Assembly (NCBI RefSeq): GCF_018449545.1
Contig: NZ_JAAVUR010000005.1
Coordinates: forward strand, 62,001 to 126,000
Length of the DNA: 64,000 bases
Direction: 5' to 3'
DNA from: Granulicella sp. dw_53
GTDB lineage: Bacteria > Acidobacteriota > Terriglobia > Terriglobales > Acidobacteriaceae
Position numbers and translations under genes: made by a program. Shown here in pieces: positions 36,810-45,363 of this stretch (positions are counted from its first letter, which is position 1; the number at the start of each line of letters is the position of its first letter). The notes below the pieces were generated by a model. That model saw nothing but the letters and a program-made list of their open reading frames with translations. It searched no databases and was not told the origin of the DNA.

Positions 36810-37279
36810 TGCGGAGGTTTGGGCCAAGGCGGAGCGGCGAGGCGGGTCTTACGCTCGTCGAGCTGATCATCACCGTGGCGATCGTCGGCATTCTTGCCGC
36901 CGCTGCTGTGCCGATTGCGCGCTTCCAGGTGAAGCGCACCAAGGAGCGTGAGCTGCGGCGGGACCTGTGGGAGATGCGGGATGCGATCGACCGCTACAAG
37001 GACGCCGCGGAGAAGGGCGCGTTTGTGACCAAGGCTGACAGCTTCAACTATCCTCCGGACCTGGAGTCGCTGGTCAACGGAGTCGAGGCGCAAGGTGGCA
37101 AGAAGGTGAAGTTCCTGCGGCGCATTCCGGTGGATCCGATGACTGGAACCGCAGAGTGGGGTTTGCGGTCGAATCAGGACGATCTAGATTCGGACTCGTT
37201 CGGAGGGCAGAACGTGTTCGATGTGCATAGCAAAAGTTACGGAACGGCGCTCGACGGGACCAAGTACTCGACATGGTAG
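36809..37279 (+). CDS. Type II secretion pseudopilin (GspG-like), first copy
   Basis: A 156-residue prepilin. The leader ends at Gly before the methylated-type N-terminal helix: EAGLTLVELIITVAIVGILA, with the invariant Glu five residues after the cut. The rest resembles GspG (RDLWEMRDAIDRYKDAAEKG). The ATG at 36809 overlaps the secretin stop (TGATG); the frame also starts with GTG at 36806. It overlaps the next pseudopilin gene by 7 bp, so the three genes are translationally coupled. Confidence 0.85.
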   Translation: MRRFGPRRSGEAGLTLVELIITVAIVGILAAAAVPIARFQVKRTKERELRRDLWEMRDAIDRYKDAAEKGAFVTKADSFNYPPDLESLVNGVEAQGGKKVKFLRRIPVDPMTGTAEWGLRSNQDDLDSDSFGGQNVFDVHSKSYGTALDGTKYSTW

Positions 37280-37698
37280 AGATGCTCCCAATCCGAAGGA
37301 CCGAAGCAAGCGGCGGCGAGAGCGGCTTTACGTTGCTGGAGCTGATGATCGTGATGGTCGTGATCGGTCTGCTGGCGGCGATTGCGATTCCTTCGTATAC
37401 GAACAATGTTCGAAATGCGAAGGAGGCGGTCCTCAAAGAGGATCTGCATACGCTTCGGGGGGCGATCGATGCTTACACGGTGGATAAGCAGAAGGCTCCG
37501 CAGACGCTGGACGATCTGGTGCAGTCTGGCTACCTGAAGGTGATGCCGGTGGATCCGTTTACGAAGCGGAGCGATAGCTGGGTTCCGGTGCAGTCGGACA
37601 TGCTGTCGACCATGGACCAGACGCAGTCGGGGATCGACGATGTTCATTCCGGGGCGCAGTTGAGTGCGGCGGATGGGACGTCGTACGCCAGCTGGTAG
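37273..37698 (+). CDS. Type II secretion pseudopilin (GspG-like), second copy
   Basis: A 141-residue paralogue of the preceding gene. The processing site and helix are ESGFTLLELMIVMVVIGLLA; the body AVLKEDLHTLRGAIDAYTVD and the end DGTSYASW match the ending DGTKYSTW of its neighbour. Tandem pseudopilins of this kind may form a heteropolymer or act as major and minor subunits. There is a 120-bp gap to the M48 protease gene. Confidence 0.85.
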   Translation: MVEMLPIRRTEASGGESGFTLLELMIVMVVIGLLAAIAIPSYTNNVRNAKEAVLKEDLHTLRGAIDAYTVDKQKAPQTLDDLVQSGYLKVMPVDPFTKRSDSWVPVQSDMLSTMDQTQSGIDDVHSGAQLSAADGTSYASW

Positions 37699-37818
37699 AG
37701 GGTTTTTCGGTGTAAATCGAGGTCAATTCGACCGGGCTCACCAAAAGGGCGCATACTACGTCCAAAGGTGTGGAGCTGCGTTCGGTAGGGAAGCGGTTCC
37801 AAATTCAGGAGAGTTCCC

Positions 37819-39051
37819 ATGCGTTTCGTCGCGCAGTTCGGTTTGGCCGCATTCGTCGCCCTTTCCACGCTTTCGTATGGGCAAACTCCAGCACAGGCAC
37901 CTTCGACTCCTTCGCCAACGCCTTCGGCCCCTCCGTCAACGCCTTCTTCGATCCCTCCGGCCACTCCCTCTCCGACTCCTACTACTCCCCCGGCGACGAG
38001 TCCTGATGCTGATAAACCACCTGCTCCGTTAGACGATAAGGAGGCTCGGGAGATTAAGGACAAGGCTGTGCCTAAATCCGATTCCTTGCCTTCTCCCGGC
38101 GAGGCGCTGGATCCGCATATCAAGGCGGGCAGCGAAGACGATGTGAATGCGATCGGCAACCGGAATATCGGCGGCCGCGGCATGGGGAACTGGTACTCGA
38201 CGGATTGGGAGATCCGCAACGGCAAAGCTTACTCGATGGAGATCGAGAAGTCTGCGCACCTGGTGACCGATCCGGTGGTTGTGGAGTACGTGAACCGGGT
38301 TGGGCAGAACATCGTCAAGAACTCCGACTGTAAGGTTCCTTTCACGATCAAGGTGATCGATTCGGACGAGATCAATGCCATGGCGCTGCCTGGCGGCTTC
38401 TTTTACGTCAACTCCGGTCTTATCCTGGCTGCAGACGAGGAGGCGGAGCTTGCGGGCGTTATGGCGCATGAGACGGCGCACGTCTGCGCGCACCATGCTG
38501 CCCGCCAGATGACCAAGATGAACTACGCCCAGATTGGGTCTATTCCCTTGATTATCTTTACTCAGGGGTCTTGGACCGGTTATGGAATCTATGAGGCGAC
38601 TCAGCTTGCCATTCCCATCGCGTTTCTGAAGTTCTCCCGCGGTGACGAGGCGCAGGCGGACTGGCTTGGTCTCCAGTATATGTATAAGGCTGGATATGAT
38701 CCGCAGGCGTTCATCCAGTTCTTCGAGAAGATCGACGCGTTGGAGAAGCATAAGCCGGGGACGCTGGCCAAGGTGTTCTCCGACCATCCTCAGACTCCGG
38801 ACCGGATCGACCGTTCGGAGGATGAGATTGCCACGATCATGCCGGCGCGTCCGGACTACGTCGTTACGACTTCGGAGTTCGACGATGTGAAAGCCCGGTT
38901 GGCCCGCATCGAGAATAAGCGGAAGCTGAACGATGGCAAGGGTGGGAACAAACCCACTCTGCGGCGTGCTGGCGGGACGAACAATGACCCGAATAATCCG
39001 AACTCCCCTAGCAGTACGGATGACCGGCCCACTTTGGGGCGACGGAATTAG
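37819..39051 (+). CDS. M48-family metalloprotease (BepA/YfgC-like)
   Basis: A 410-residue predicted periplasmic zinc protease. The signal peptide (RFVAQFGLAAFVALSTLSYG) is followed by about 55 residues of Pro/Ser/Thr repeats (PSTPSPTPSAPPSTPSSIP) that act as a linker. The zinc motif His217-Glu-Thr-Ala-His221 lies in MAHETAHVCAHHAARQ, and the third ligand is Glu277 in SRGDEAQADWLG. BepA-type enzymes control assembly of outer-membrane proteins; a role in secretin quality control next to this operon is inference. There are no TPRs in the tail, which is Asn/Pro-rich. Confidence 0.88.
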   Translation: MRFVAQFGLAAFVALSTLSYGQTPAQAPSTPSPTPSAPPSTPSSIPPATPSPTPTTPPATSPDADKPPAPLDDKEAREIKDKAVPKSDSLPSPGEALDPHIKAGSEDDVNAIGNRNIGGRGMGNWYSTDWEIRNGKAYSMEIEKSAHLVTDPVVVEYVNRVGQNIVKNSDCKVPFTIKVIDSDEINAMALPGGFFYVNSGLILAADEEAELAGVMAHETAHVCAHHAARQMTKMNYAQIGSIPLIIFTQGSWTGYGIYEATQLAIPIAFLKFSRGDEAQADWLGLQYMYKAGYDPQAFIQFFEKIDALEKHKPGTLAKVFSDHPQTPDRIDRSEDEIATIMPARPDYVVTTSEFDDVKARLARIENKRKLNDGKGGNKPTLRRAGGTNNDPNNPNSPSSTDDRPTLGRRN

Positions 39052-39748
39052 TCGTTCGGGGGGAGTCCCTCCCCCCCCTTGCCTGGGTATAAATGGTTTC
39101 GTTTGAGAGAGATATGTGGCTTGGCCTCCGCTAAATTATTCTGTGCAAATGGGTTGTTTCCAAATGCGTGCAGGGAATAGGGTTATGTCTGTTGTCTGCT
39201 CTCTCTGTTTGTTAAAGAACGAAAGGCCCTTTGGGGCCTTTTCTTTGTTTGATCTCTGTTTCTATTTTATGGGTTTGAATATAACTAAAGTGCCACTTTG
39301 GTTGGGAATATTTTTTGGGTGTAAGTCTTTATTTTTGTTTTAGTTGTTGAGCTGCGGGTGGGTTTTTGGGGGGGGACAGGATTTTTGATGGGAGATTTGC
39401 GTTCTCGGCTGTTGCTGGAGTGATGGTACCGGAGAGCCGAAATGTGGCGAAGGTGGTGCACCCGTTGTGGCTGTGGGAGAGCAGGGCTCCCACCCTTCGC
39501 CAGAGACAAAGGCGCGAAGGATGGGGCACCCGGGCTTTGGTGCGTTATGGAAGGAAGGCGGTCGGGCTTTGCACGATACCCCACCCTATTTGCGATGAAA
39601 CTGCAAAAAGGGTGGGGCACCCGGATTTGTGGCGGGGAGAGAGTAGAGATTCCAGCCCGCTACCCCCTTTCAGACGATGAAGCTGTTGGATAGGGGGCAC
39701 CCGTTTTTGTGGAGGATTTTGGGTGGGGCTCGCGGATAAAATAGGGGT
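39052..39748. repeat. Gene-free gap with dispersed repeat modules (locus 3)
   Basis: Begins with a hairpin of G and C runs (GGGGGGA...TCCCCCC, 39058-39076), 7 bases after the protease stop, directly joined to CCTTGCCTGGGTATAAA (39077) and running to GCAAATGGGTTGTTTCCAAA (39145). Next come the TTCTATTTTA...AAGTGCCACTT module (39259-39304) and REP-like hairpins at 39489-39531, 39551-39622 and, degenerate, 39657-39702. The order of modules matches locus 1 at 7545-8324. No plausible gene. Confidence 0.82.
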
Positions 39749-40180
39749 ATGACTACGACGATGCAAGATGCGGTTCCTGTAAAGCGGACGACGGGGTATA
39801 CGGACGACCATGCGGCGGCTGGGCTGGATGCTACTTTTCCGGAGATTGAGACCTGGCGGAATCAGTTTGCGGCTTATGAGATTCTGGTCGACGATCCGGA
39901 GTTCACCAGTGTTTGTCCCAAGACGAGTCTGCCGGACTTTGGGCGGATTACGATTCGGTATATGCCGCGGGAGAAGTGTCTGGAGTTGAAGAGTCTGAAG
40001 GAGTATCTGTTTACGTACCGGAACCTGGGGATCTTTCAGGAGAACATCGTCAACCAGGTTTTGAACGATGTGGTGAAGGCTTGTGATCCGGTTTGGTGCA
40101 GGGTGGTAGGGGACTTCCGGCCTCGGGGTGGGATCTCTACGGTGGTGGAGGCTTATTATCCGCGGCCTGTGGTCTCTTAG
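39749..40180 (+). CDS. queF: NADPH-dependent 7-cyano-7-deazaguanine reductase
   Basis: Reduces preQ0 to preQ1 in queuosine biosynthesis. At 143 residues it is the short (type I) QueF. The nucleophile Cys56 and acid Asp63 sit in FTSVCPKTSLPDFGRI, and the QueF motif ECL-like stretch appears as EKCLELKSLKEYLFTYRN. Other queuosine genes are not near. It is isolated: a repeat-filled gap lies before it and an MFS gene follows. Confidence 0.94.
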   Translation: MTTTMQDAVPVKRTTGYTDDHAAAGLDATFPEIETWRNQFAAYEILVDDPEFTSVCPKTSLPDFGRITIRYMPREKCLELKSLKEYLFTYRNLGIFQENIVNQVLNDVVKACDPVWCRVVGDFRPRGGISTVVEAYYPRPVVS

Positions 40181-40200
40181 ATTGTGGCTGTGGTGAGGAC

Positions 40201-40235
40201 GGCTTAACACCGATTTTCACGGATTCCACCGATTT
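40201..40235. repeat. Short dispersed repeat, copy 2 (ACCGATTT type)
   Basis: GGCTTAACACCGATTTTCAC continuing GGATTCCACCGATTT, about 20 bases after queF. It differs from the copy at 12296-12330 at only three or four positions. Confidence 0.7.
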
Positions 40236-40454
40236 GGTCTTGACTCAAGGTGAATTGTTGCAGTAGCTGTTCTGTGAAATCGGCGATTGTTTTTCTTGTT
40301 TTCTGGTTTGGGTGCGCTAATTTATTCCTTGGACGAAAGGCGTTTTAGCGTTCTTTCTTCTGATCTGTTTTTGTGTCCGTATCAAGATGTTGAGTCGGTG
40401 ATATGTGGCATTTGCAGTCCGGGCTGCAAGGGGCAAGCTGATATCCTTCGGCTG

Positions 40455-41726
40455 ATGACTTCTGCGATTAAGCCTCGCCCTTCTGTTGCTTCTGTTGCTG
40501 GAGCTACTACTGCTCTGGTGTTGCTGACCGCGCTGAACTTTGTTAATTACATCGACCGTTACATTCTGCCGGGTGTTCAAGAGCAGGTGAAGGGCGAGTT
40601 TCGTATTACGGATGCGCAGATTGGGTCGCTGACGCTTTGGTTCATGGTGGCTTATATGGCCACCTCGCCGATTACAGGTTGGCTGGGCGATCGGTTTCCG
40701 CGTAAGCCGATGATCGTGATTGCGGCGTTGTTCTGGAGTGGGATCAATTTTCTTACGGCTACGGTTCACTCGTATGACTCGCTGAATCTGCGGCACGCGG
40801 CGCTGGGGATTGGCGAGGCGAGCTTTGGGATCTTCGCTCCGGCGCTGCTGGCGGATTTTTATCCGGAGGATCAGCGGAACCGGGTGCTAACGATCTTCAA
40901 TGTGGCGATTCCGGTGGGAGCGGCACTGGGGTATCTGGTGGGTGGGACGGTGGGAGCGCACTTCGGGTGGAGGATGTCGTTTATCGTTTCGGCGGTGCCG
41001 GGGGTGATTCTGGCGTTGCTGATTGCGGTGCTGATGAAGGAGCCGGCGCGGGGTAAGAGCGAGGGCAGGGCAAAGCTGGAGAAGGGAACTGTGCTGGGGC
41101 TGGTGCGGAACAAGCCTTACCTGTGCTCGATTCTGGGGTATGCGGCGGTTACGTTTTCGATTGGTGGGATCTCGTGGTGGATGCCGTCGTTTCTGCAACG
41201 GGTGGATGGGCGGAGCCAGTCTTCCGCGGCGTTCCTTATGGGGGCGATTACGGTGGTGACGGGTCTGCTGGGGACGATTGTGGGTGGGACGATCGCGCAG
41301 CGGTGGTCGCGGACCAATGGGAAGGCGCTGTATCTGGTGCCGGCGATTGGTTCGCTGCTGGCGGTGCCTCCGGCGGTGGTATGTTTCTTTGGGCCGCAGC
41401 TTTTGGGGACCAAGGCGTTTACTTTGCCGGGGCTGGCACTGGCGGTGTTTCTAATCTTCCTGGGGACTGGCCCGATCAATGCTTCGACGATCAATGCGGT
41501 ACGTCCCGAGGTGAGGGCGACGGCGATGGCGGGACAGTTGTTGATGATTCACCTGCTGGGGGATGCGATTTCACCGCGGATTATCGGAGTGGTTAGCGAC
41601 CGGTCGAACCTGGCGTTGGGGTTGGGGTCGACGCTGATTACGCTGGTGTTGGGGAGCGTTATCTTTTTCATTGGATCAAAGGTTGCGCCTCCGTTGAGGC
41701 ACAGCGATGGGCCGGTTGTGGCATAG
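40455..41726 (+). CDS. Major facilitator superfamily transporter (Spinster-like)
   Basis: A 423-residue inner-membrane transporter with about twelve helices. The start at 40455 (MTSAIKPRPSVASVAG) is preferred because the preceding open stretch from 40287 is Cys-rich and not membrane-like; no strong ribosome site supports either. Family features are LTALNFVNYIDRYILPGVQ in helix 1 and the loop motif GWLGDRFPRKPM between helices 2 and 3. The substrate is unknown; Spinster-like members have been linked to lipids or sugars. Confidence 0.85.
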   Translation: MTSAIKPRPSVASVAGATTALVLLTALNFVNYIDRYILPGVQEQVKGEFRITDAQIGSLTLWFMVAYMATSPITGWLGDRFPRKPMIVIAALFWSGINFLTATVHSYDSLNLRHAALGIGEASFGIFAPALLADFYPEDQRNRVLTIFNVAIPVGAALGYLVGGTVGAHFGWRMSFIVSAVPGVILALLIAVLMKEPARGKSEGRAKLEKGTVLGLVRNKPYLCSILGYAAVTFSIGGISWWMPSFLQRVDGRSQSSAAFLMGAITVVTGLLGTIVGGTIAQRWSRTNGKALYLVPAIGSLLAVPPAVVCFFGPQLLGTKAFTLPGLALAVFLIFLGTGPINASTINAVRPEVRATAMAGQLLMIHLLGDAISPRIIGVVSDRSNLALGLGSTLITLVLGSVIFFIGSKVAPPLRHSDGPVVA

Positions 41727-41811
41727 TTTTATAAGTCTGAAAGTATGGACTTGAACGCAACCTCTGACCCTGAACGTAACCCTCCAATTCGCTGCGGTCG
41801 CTGTCGCATGG

Positions 41812-42978
41812 TTGGTAGCAGCTGCCTGGGTGTGGGTGGTGGTCGCGGCTGTTCGTGGGTTGCCGGGGGTTCCGAATCTACTGGAGGCGCGGTTCGACGT
41901 TGAGCCGGAGGGGGCACCGTGGGTTACGGTGATAGTGCCTGCCAGGGACGAGGCGGCGAATGTGGGAGAGTGTCTGAGGACGCTGCTCGACCAGGACTAT
42001 GCGCGGGTGCGGGTGATCGCGGTGGACGACCGGTCAAATGATGAGACTGGCGGGATTATGGATGCTTTGGCGGCTACTGCTCCGGAGAGGCTGCGGGTGA
42101 TGCATGTTCGCGAGCTGCCGCCGGGGTGGCTGGGTAAGACTCATGCGATGGCGATGGCGGCGCGGTCGGCGATAGCGGTGGATGCGCCGGAGTTTTTGCT
42201 GTTTACAGACGCGGATGTGATGTATCGGCGGGATGCGCTGCGGCGCTCTGTGGCGTATGCGGTGGCGGGCGGGGCGGACCATCTGGTGACGGTGCCGACG
42301 ACGATCATTCGACGGTGGGATGAGGCGGCGTTGCTGGGGTTTCTACAGATCTTTGGGGTTTGGGGGCCGAGGCCGTGGAAGGTCGCGGACCCGAAGGCGC
42401 AGCGAGATGCGGTGGGGATTGGGGCGTTCAATCTGGTTCGGACTGCTGTGTATGAGGCGATCGGGGGATTTGAGGCGCAGCGGATGGATATTCTGGAGGA
42501 TCTGACGTTGGCTCGGCGGATCAAAGGGGCGGGGCTGGCGCAGCGGATCGCGTTTGGGCGCGGGCTGGTTAGTGTCCACTGGGCTTCGGGTGTGTGGGGA
42601 ATCGTGGATGTGATGACGAAGAACGTCTTTTCGGCGTTTCGGTTTCACATCTCGCTGGTGCTGGGTGCGTGTCTGTGGGTGGTGATCTTCTGCGTTGCGC
42701 CGGCGGGGGGAGTGGTTTTTGGACCGACGAGAGTGCCGGCGGCGATTACGTTTGCAGCGATTGGATATGGGTACTGGCTGTTTCAGCGGACGTCGGGGAT
42801 TTCAGCGTGGAATGCTTTGCTGGCGCCGGTGAGTGCGGTGGTGTTTGTGTTTGCGCTGCTGCGGTCGGCGGTGATCACGCTGTGGCAGGGTGGAGTGTGG
42901 TGGCGGGGGACGTTTTATTCGCTTAAGGAGCTACGTAAAAACGCCGCTCCGTTGTTTGGACGGGGCGGCGTTTTGTAA
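41812..42978 (+). CDS. Family 2 glycosyltransferase, membrane-anchored
   Basis: Transfers a sugar from a nucleotide donor; inner membrane. The catalytic GT-A domain shows VTVIVPARDEAANVGECLRT, the VDDRSND nucleotide site, the DxD motif FTDADVMYRRDA and the acid region EDLTLARRIKGAGL. One helix precedes it (AAAWVWVVVAAVRGL) and three or four follow. The annotated start is a TTG; the frame is open upstream to 41755 and includes CTG codons at 41764 and 41770 that would lengthen the first helix, so the start is uncertain. The last 14 codons overlap a terminator hairpin. The layout resembles hopanoid-associated HpnB-type transferases, but no hopanoid genes are near. Confidence 0.82.
   Translation: MVAAAWVWVVVAAVRGLPGVPNLLEARFDVEPEGAPWVTVIVPARDEAANVGECLRTLLDQDYARVRVIAVDDRSNDETGGIMDALAATAPERLRVMHVRELPPGWLGKTHAMAMAARSAIAVDAPEFLLFTDADVMYRRDALRRSVAYAVAGGADHLVTVPTTIIRRWDEAALLGFLQIFGVWGPRPWKVADPKAQRDAVGIGAFNLVRTAVYEAIGGFEAQRMDILEDLTLARRIKGAGLAQRIAFGRGLVSVHWASGVWGIVDVMTKNVFSAFRFHISLVLGACLWVVIFCVAPAGGVVFGPTRVPAAITFAAIGYGYWLFQRTSGISAWNALLAPVSAVVFVFALLRSAVITLWQGGVWWRGTFYSLKELRKNAAPLFGRGGVL
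42938..42974. terminator. Terminator overlapping the 3' end of the glycosyltransferase gene
   Basis: A 15-bp stem with one G-U pair (AAAACGCCGCTCCGT, 7-base loop, ACGGGGCGGCGTTTT). It lies inside the last codons of the glycosyltransferase, four bases before its stop ends, and 21 bases beyond the convergent ispG stop, so it can serve both. Confidence 0.82.
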
Positions 42979-42995
42979 GGCTTGGGTGAGCTTGC

Positions 42996-44228
42996 TTAGA
43001 CTTCGACGAGGACGTTGCCGTAGCGCTTCTGGACGTACTCGTCGAGGATGACCTGGAACTCTTCGACGATGCGGTCGCCCTTGAGGGTGGTGAAGAGCTT
43101 GCCGTCGACGTAGACGGGGGCCTTGGGTTCCTCGAAGGTGCCGGGGAGGGAGATGCCGATGTTGGCGTGCTTGGACTCTCCGGGGCCGTTGACGATGCAG
43201 CCCATGACGGCGAGCTTGAGCTCTTCGACGCCGGGGTACTGTTTTTTCCACTCGGGCATGGACTCGACGAGGTAGTTCTGGATGCGCTCGGCGAGCTCCT
43301 GGAAGTAGGTGGAGGTGGTGCGTCCGCAGCCGGGGCAGGAGGTGACCTGAGGCATAAAGGAACGGATGCCGAGGGACTGGAGGATCTGCTGGCCGCAGCG
43401 GACCTCTTCGGAGCGGTCGCCGCCCGGGGTGGGGGTGAGGGAGACGCGGATGGTGTCGCCGATGCCGGCGAGGAGCAGGGGAGAGAGGCCGGCGGTGGAG
43501 GCGACGACGCCCTTCATGCCCATGCCGGCTTCGGTGAGGCCGAGGTGGAGGGCGTAGTCGCAGCGGCGAGCGAGCTCGGTGTAGACGTCGATGAGGTCGC
43601 GGACGCCGGAGACCTTGGCGGAGAGGATGATCTGGTCGCGACGGAGGCCGTAGCGCTCAGCGGCGGCGGCGTTGTCGAGCGCGGAGACGACCATGGCCTC
43701 CATCATGACGTCGCGGGCGTCGAGGGGGGAGGCGGATTTGGAGTTCTCGTCCATCATCTTGGTGAGGAGGGCCTGGTCGAGCGAGCCCCAGTTGACGCCG
43801 ATGCGGACGGGCTTCTGATGCTCGACGGCGACCTCAACCATGGTGCGGAAGTTGTCGTCGTCCTTGCGGCCGATGGAGACGTTGCCGGGGTTGATACGGT
43901 ACTTGGCGAGGGCCTTGGCGCAGTCGGGATACTTCTTGAGAAGCTGGTGGCCGTTGTAGTGGAAGTCGCCGATGATGGGGGTGTTCCAGCCCTTCTTGGC
44001 GATGCCTTCGACGATGTAGGGGACGGCTTTGGCGGCGTCGTCGTTGTTGACGGTGACGCGGACCATCTCGGAGCCGGCACGGGCGAGGGAGGCGATCTGC
44101 TGGATGGAGGACTCGACGTCGGCGGTGTCGGTATTGGTCATCGACTGGACGACGACGGGCACGTCTGAACCGACGCGGACTCCCCCGATTTGAACGGTGG
44201 CCGAACGACGGCGCTGTATGGATGGCAT
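42996..44228 (-). CDS. ispG: 4-hydroxy-3-methylbut-2-enyl diphosphate synthase
   Basis: Iron-sulfur enzyme of the MEP isoprenoid pathway that converts methylerythritol cyclodiphosphate to HMBPP. The N-terminal TIM barrel starts [20 protein letters not shown]. The C-terminal cluster domain holds Cys298 and Cys301 (TSCPGCGRT) and Cys344 ([15 protein letters not shown]), the three [4Fe-4S] ligands. At 410 residues it has normal bacterial length. It is transcribed away from the tRNA-Arg gene and is the last core gene before the island. Confidence 0.95.
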   Translation of the reverse strand: MPSIQRRRSATVQIGGVRVGSDVPVVVQSMTNTDTADVESSIQQIASLARAGSEMVRVTVNNDDAAKAVPYIVEGIAKKGWNTPIIGDFHYNGHQLLKKYPDCAKALAKYRINPGNVSIGRKDDDNFRTMVEVAVEHQKPVRIGVNWGSLDQALLTKMMDENSKSASPLDARDVMMEAMVVSALDNAAAAERYGLRRDQIILSAKVSGVRDLIDVYTELARRCDYALHLGLTEAGMGMKGVVASTAGLSPLLLAGIGDTIRVSLTPTPGGDRSEEVRCGQQILQSLGIRSFMPQVTSCPGCGRTTSTYFQELAERIQNYLVESMPEWKKQYPGVEELKLAVMGCIVNGPGESKHANIGISLPGTFEEPKAPVYVDGKLFTTLKGDRIVEEFQVILDEYVQKRYGNVLVEV

Positions 44229-44324
44229 AGATTCTCCACCTTTAAGTTTACCATCGGCGGGAGCGCGTAATGAGTGTAAGTGGTTGCTTTCAGGTTGGGA
44301 TGTCGCGTTACACTAGGGTGATGT

Positions 44325-44401
44325 GGCCCGGTAGCTCAGTTGCATAGAGCAGCGCACTCCTAACGCGAAGGTCGCAGGTTGGACTCCTGCCCGGGCCACC
44401 A
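44325..44401 (+). tRNA. tRNA-Arg (anticodon CCU), probable island attachment site
   Basis: A 77-nt cloverleaf with acceptor GGCCCGG/CCGGGCC, D arm GCTC/GAGC, anticodon loop CTCCTAA and encoded CCA. Two oddities: the usual D-loop G19 is C and the usual T-loop C56 is G (loop TTGGACT), which together keep the tertiary 19-56 pair; and the outer and inner pairs of the anticodon stem (27-43, 31-39) are mismatched. Accessory genes begin right after it, as is common where islands integrate in tRNA 3' ends. Confidence 0.88.
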
Positions 44402-44631
44402 CAACTTCAATAAAATAGGATACTTACTAGCTTGCACGTAGGCCCGATTTTCAGCCAGCATAGGCTGGTACAACCTTTGGTACACCTCTCTCTTTTTTCG
44501 ACTCATTGCAACTCGTTGCTGCGGGCTGCGGGTTAGCGATAGGAATTAAGTCAGAAGTTTGTCGCATTTATCTTACGCGTGCTACACTCCGGATGTAAGA
44601 TAGTTGCTGCATTTATCTGACATTAGCCTCT
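44402..44631. other. Island left end and abiE promoter region
   Basis: A 230-bp stretch between tRNA-Arg and abiEi. It contains an AGCCAGCATAGGCTGGT imperfect hairpin at about 44455-44471, and near the gene the repeat cluster listed as the abiE operator. No integrase or excisionase reading frame is present here. Confidence 0.5.
44564..44621 (+). promoter_or_regulatory. Repeat-containing operator/promoter of the abiE pair
   Basis: GCATTTATCTTAC at 44564-44576 recurs as GCATTTATCTGAC at 44609-44621, and between them lies GTAAGATA (44595-44602), the exact inverted copy of TATCTTAC. AbiEi antitoxins are known to repress their own promoter by binding inverted repeats, so three half-sites 10 bp before the abiEi start fit that mode. 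The regulatory role is inference. Confidence 0.6.
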
Positions 44632-45363
44632 ATGTCCATTTCGGAATCTAGTATCCCAGCCGCCATCCGGAACCGAATCTTTGCCCCGGCGCAGCCTCGC
44701 GTCTGGACGCCGGAAGACTTCGCGGACCTAGGGCCGCGTACTGCAGTCGATCAGGCTCTCCATCGGCTGGTTGCTTCCCACGACCTGCGTCGGATCGCGC
44801 GCGGCTTCTACGACATCCCACAGAACAACCGGCTCACCGGAAGGCCAACCTATCCCAACCCGCGCGACGTGATTGACGCGCTCACTCGTAAGGGCAAGGT
44901 ACGGGTGGTAGTCGATGGCCTCACCGCCGCCAACGACCTTGGACTTACCGACGCCGTTCCGGCGAGCATTGGCGTACTCACGGACGGACGGATGCGGCCC
45001 ATTACCCTAGGCAACCTCACCCTCGACTTCCAGGCCGCCGCTCCGAGCCGCCTCTACTGGGCTGGACGTCCCGCTATGCGATTTGTCCAAGCACTCCATT
45101 GGCTGCGCGACATGCTCCCGTCCGATGACGGAAGCCTTCAGAAGCGCCTAGTCTCCATCCTCAAAGACCCCGATCATGGACGGGCGATTCAGGATGACTT
45201 GCGCACCGGCCTGTCGGCATTGCCGGAGTGGATGCGGGTAATCGTGCGTAACCTGCTCCAACAGGCGAATGTTGCAGCGCAGCCGGCGGTGGGAAAGGCG
45301 AAGCCTCCAAAAGCGCACGGACCCCGGCTCAGATCATCAAAAAGGCGAGCGACCGATGACTGA
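44632..45363 (+). CDS. abiEi: AbiEi-type antitoxin (type IV toxin-antitoxin)
   Basis: A 243-residue antitoxin with a winged-helix N-terminus (VWTPEDFADLGPRTAVDQAL, then LRRIARGFYDIP) and a C-terminal domain characteristic of AbiEi/DUF6088 proteins (ALHWLRDMLPSDDGSLQKRL). AbiEi represses the operon and neutralises AbiEii. It is followed by the toxin gene with an 8-bp overlap, ensuring coupled translation. AbiE pairs give phage defence by abortive infection and stabilise mobile elements. Confidence 0.85.
   Translation: MSISESSIPAAIRNRIFAPAQPRVWTPEDFADLGPRTAVDQALHRLVASHDLRRIARGFYDIPQNNRLTGRPTYPNPRDVIDALTRKGKVRVVVDGLTAANDLGLTDAVPASIGVLTDGRMRPITLGNLTLDFQAAAPSRLYWAGRPAMRFVQALHWLRDMLPSDDGSLQKRLVSILKDPDHGRAIQDDLRTGLSALPEWMRVIVRNLLQQANVAAQPAVGKAKPPKAHGPRLRSSKRRATDD

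Noticed and set aside
43167..44168. Rightward open frame of 333 codons opposite ispG
   Set aside because: Gly/Val/Asp-rich antisense shadow; ispG carries all three cluster cysteines.
44402..44631. Integrase gene at the island's left edge
   Set aside because: Only 230 bases are available and no reading frame of that kind exists; if present it must be at the far end.
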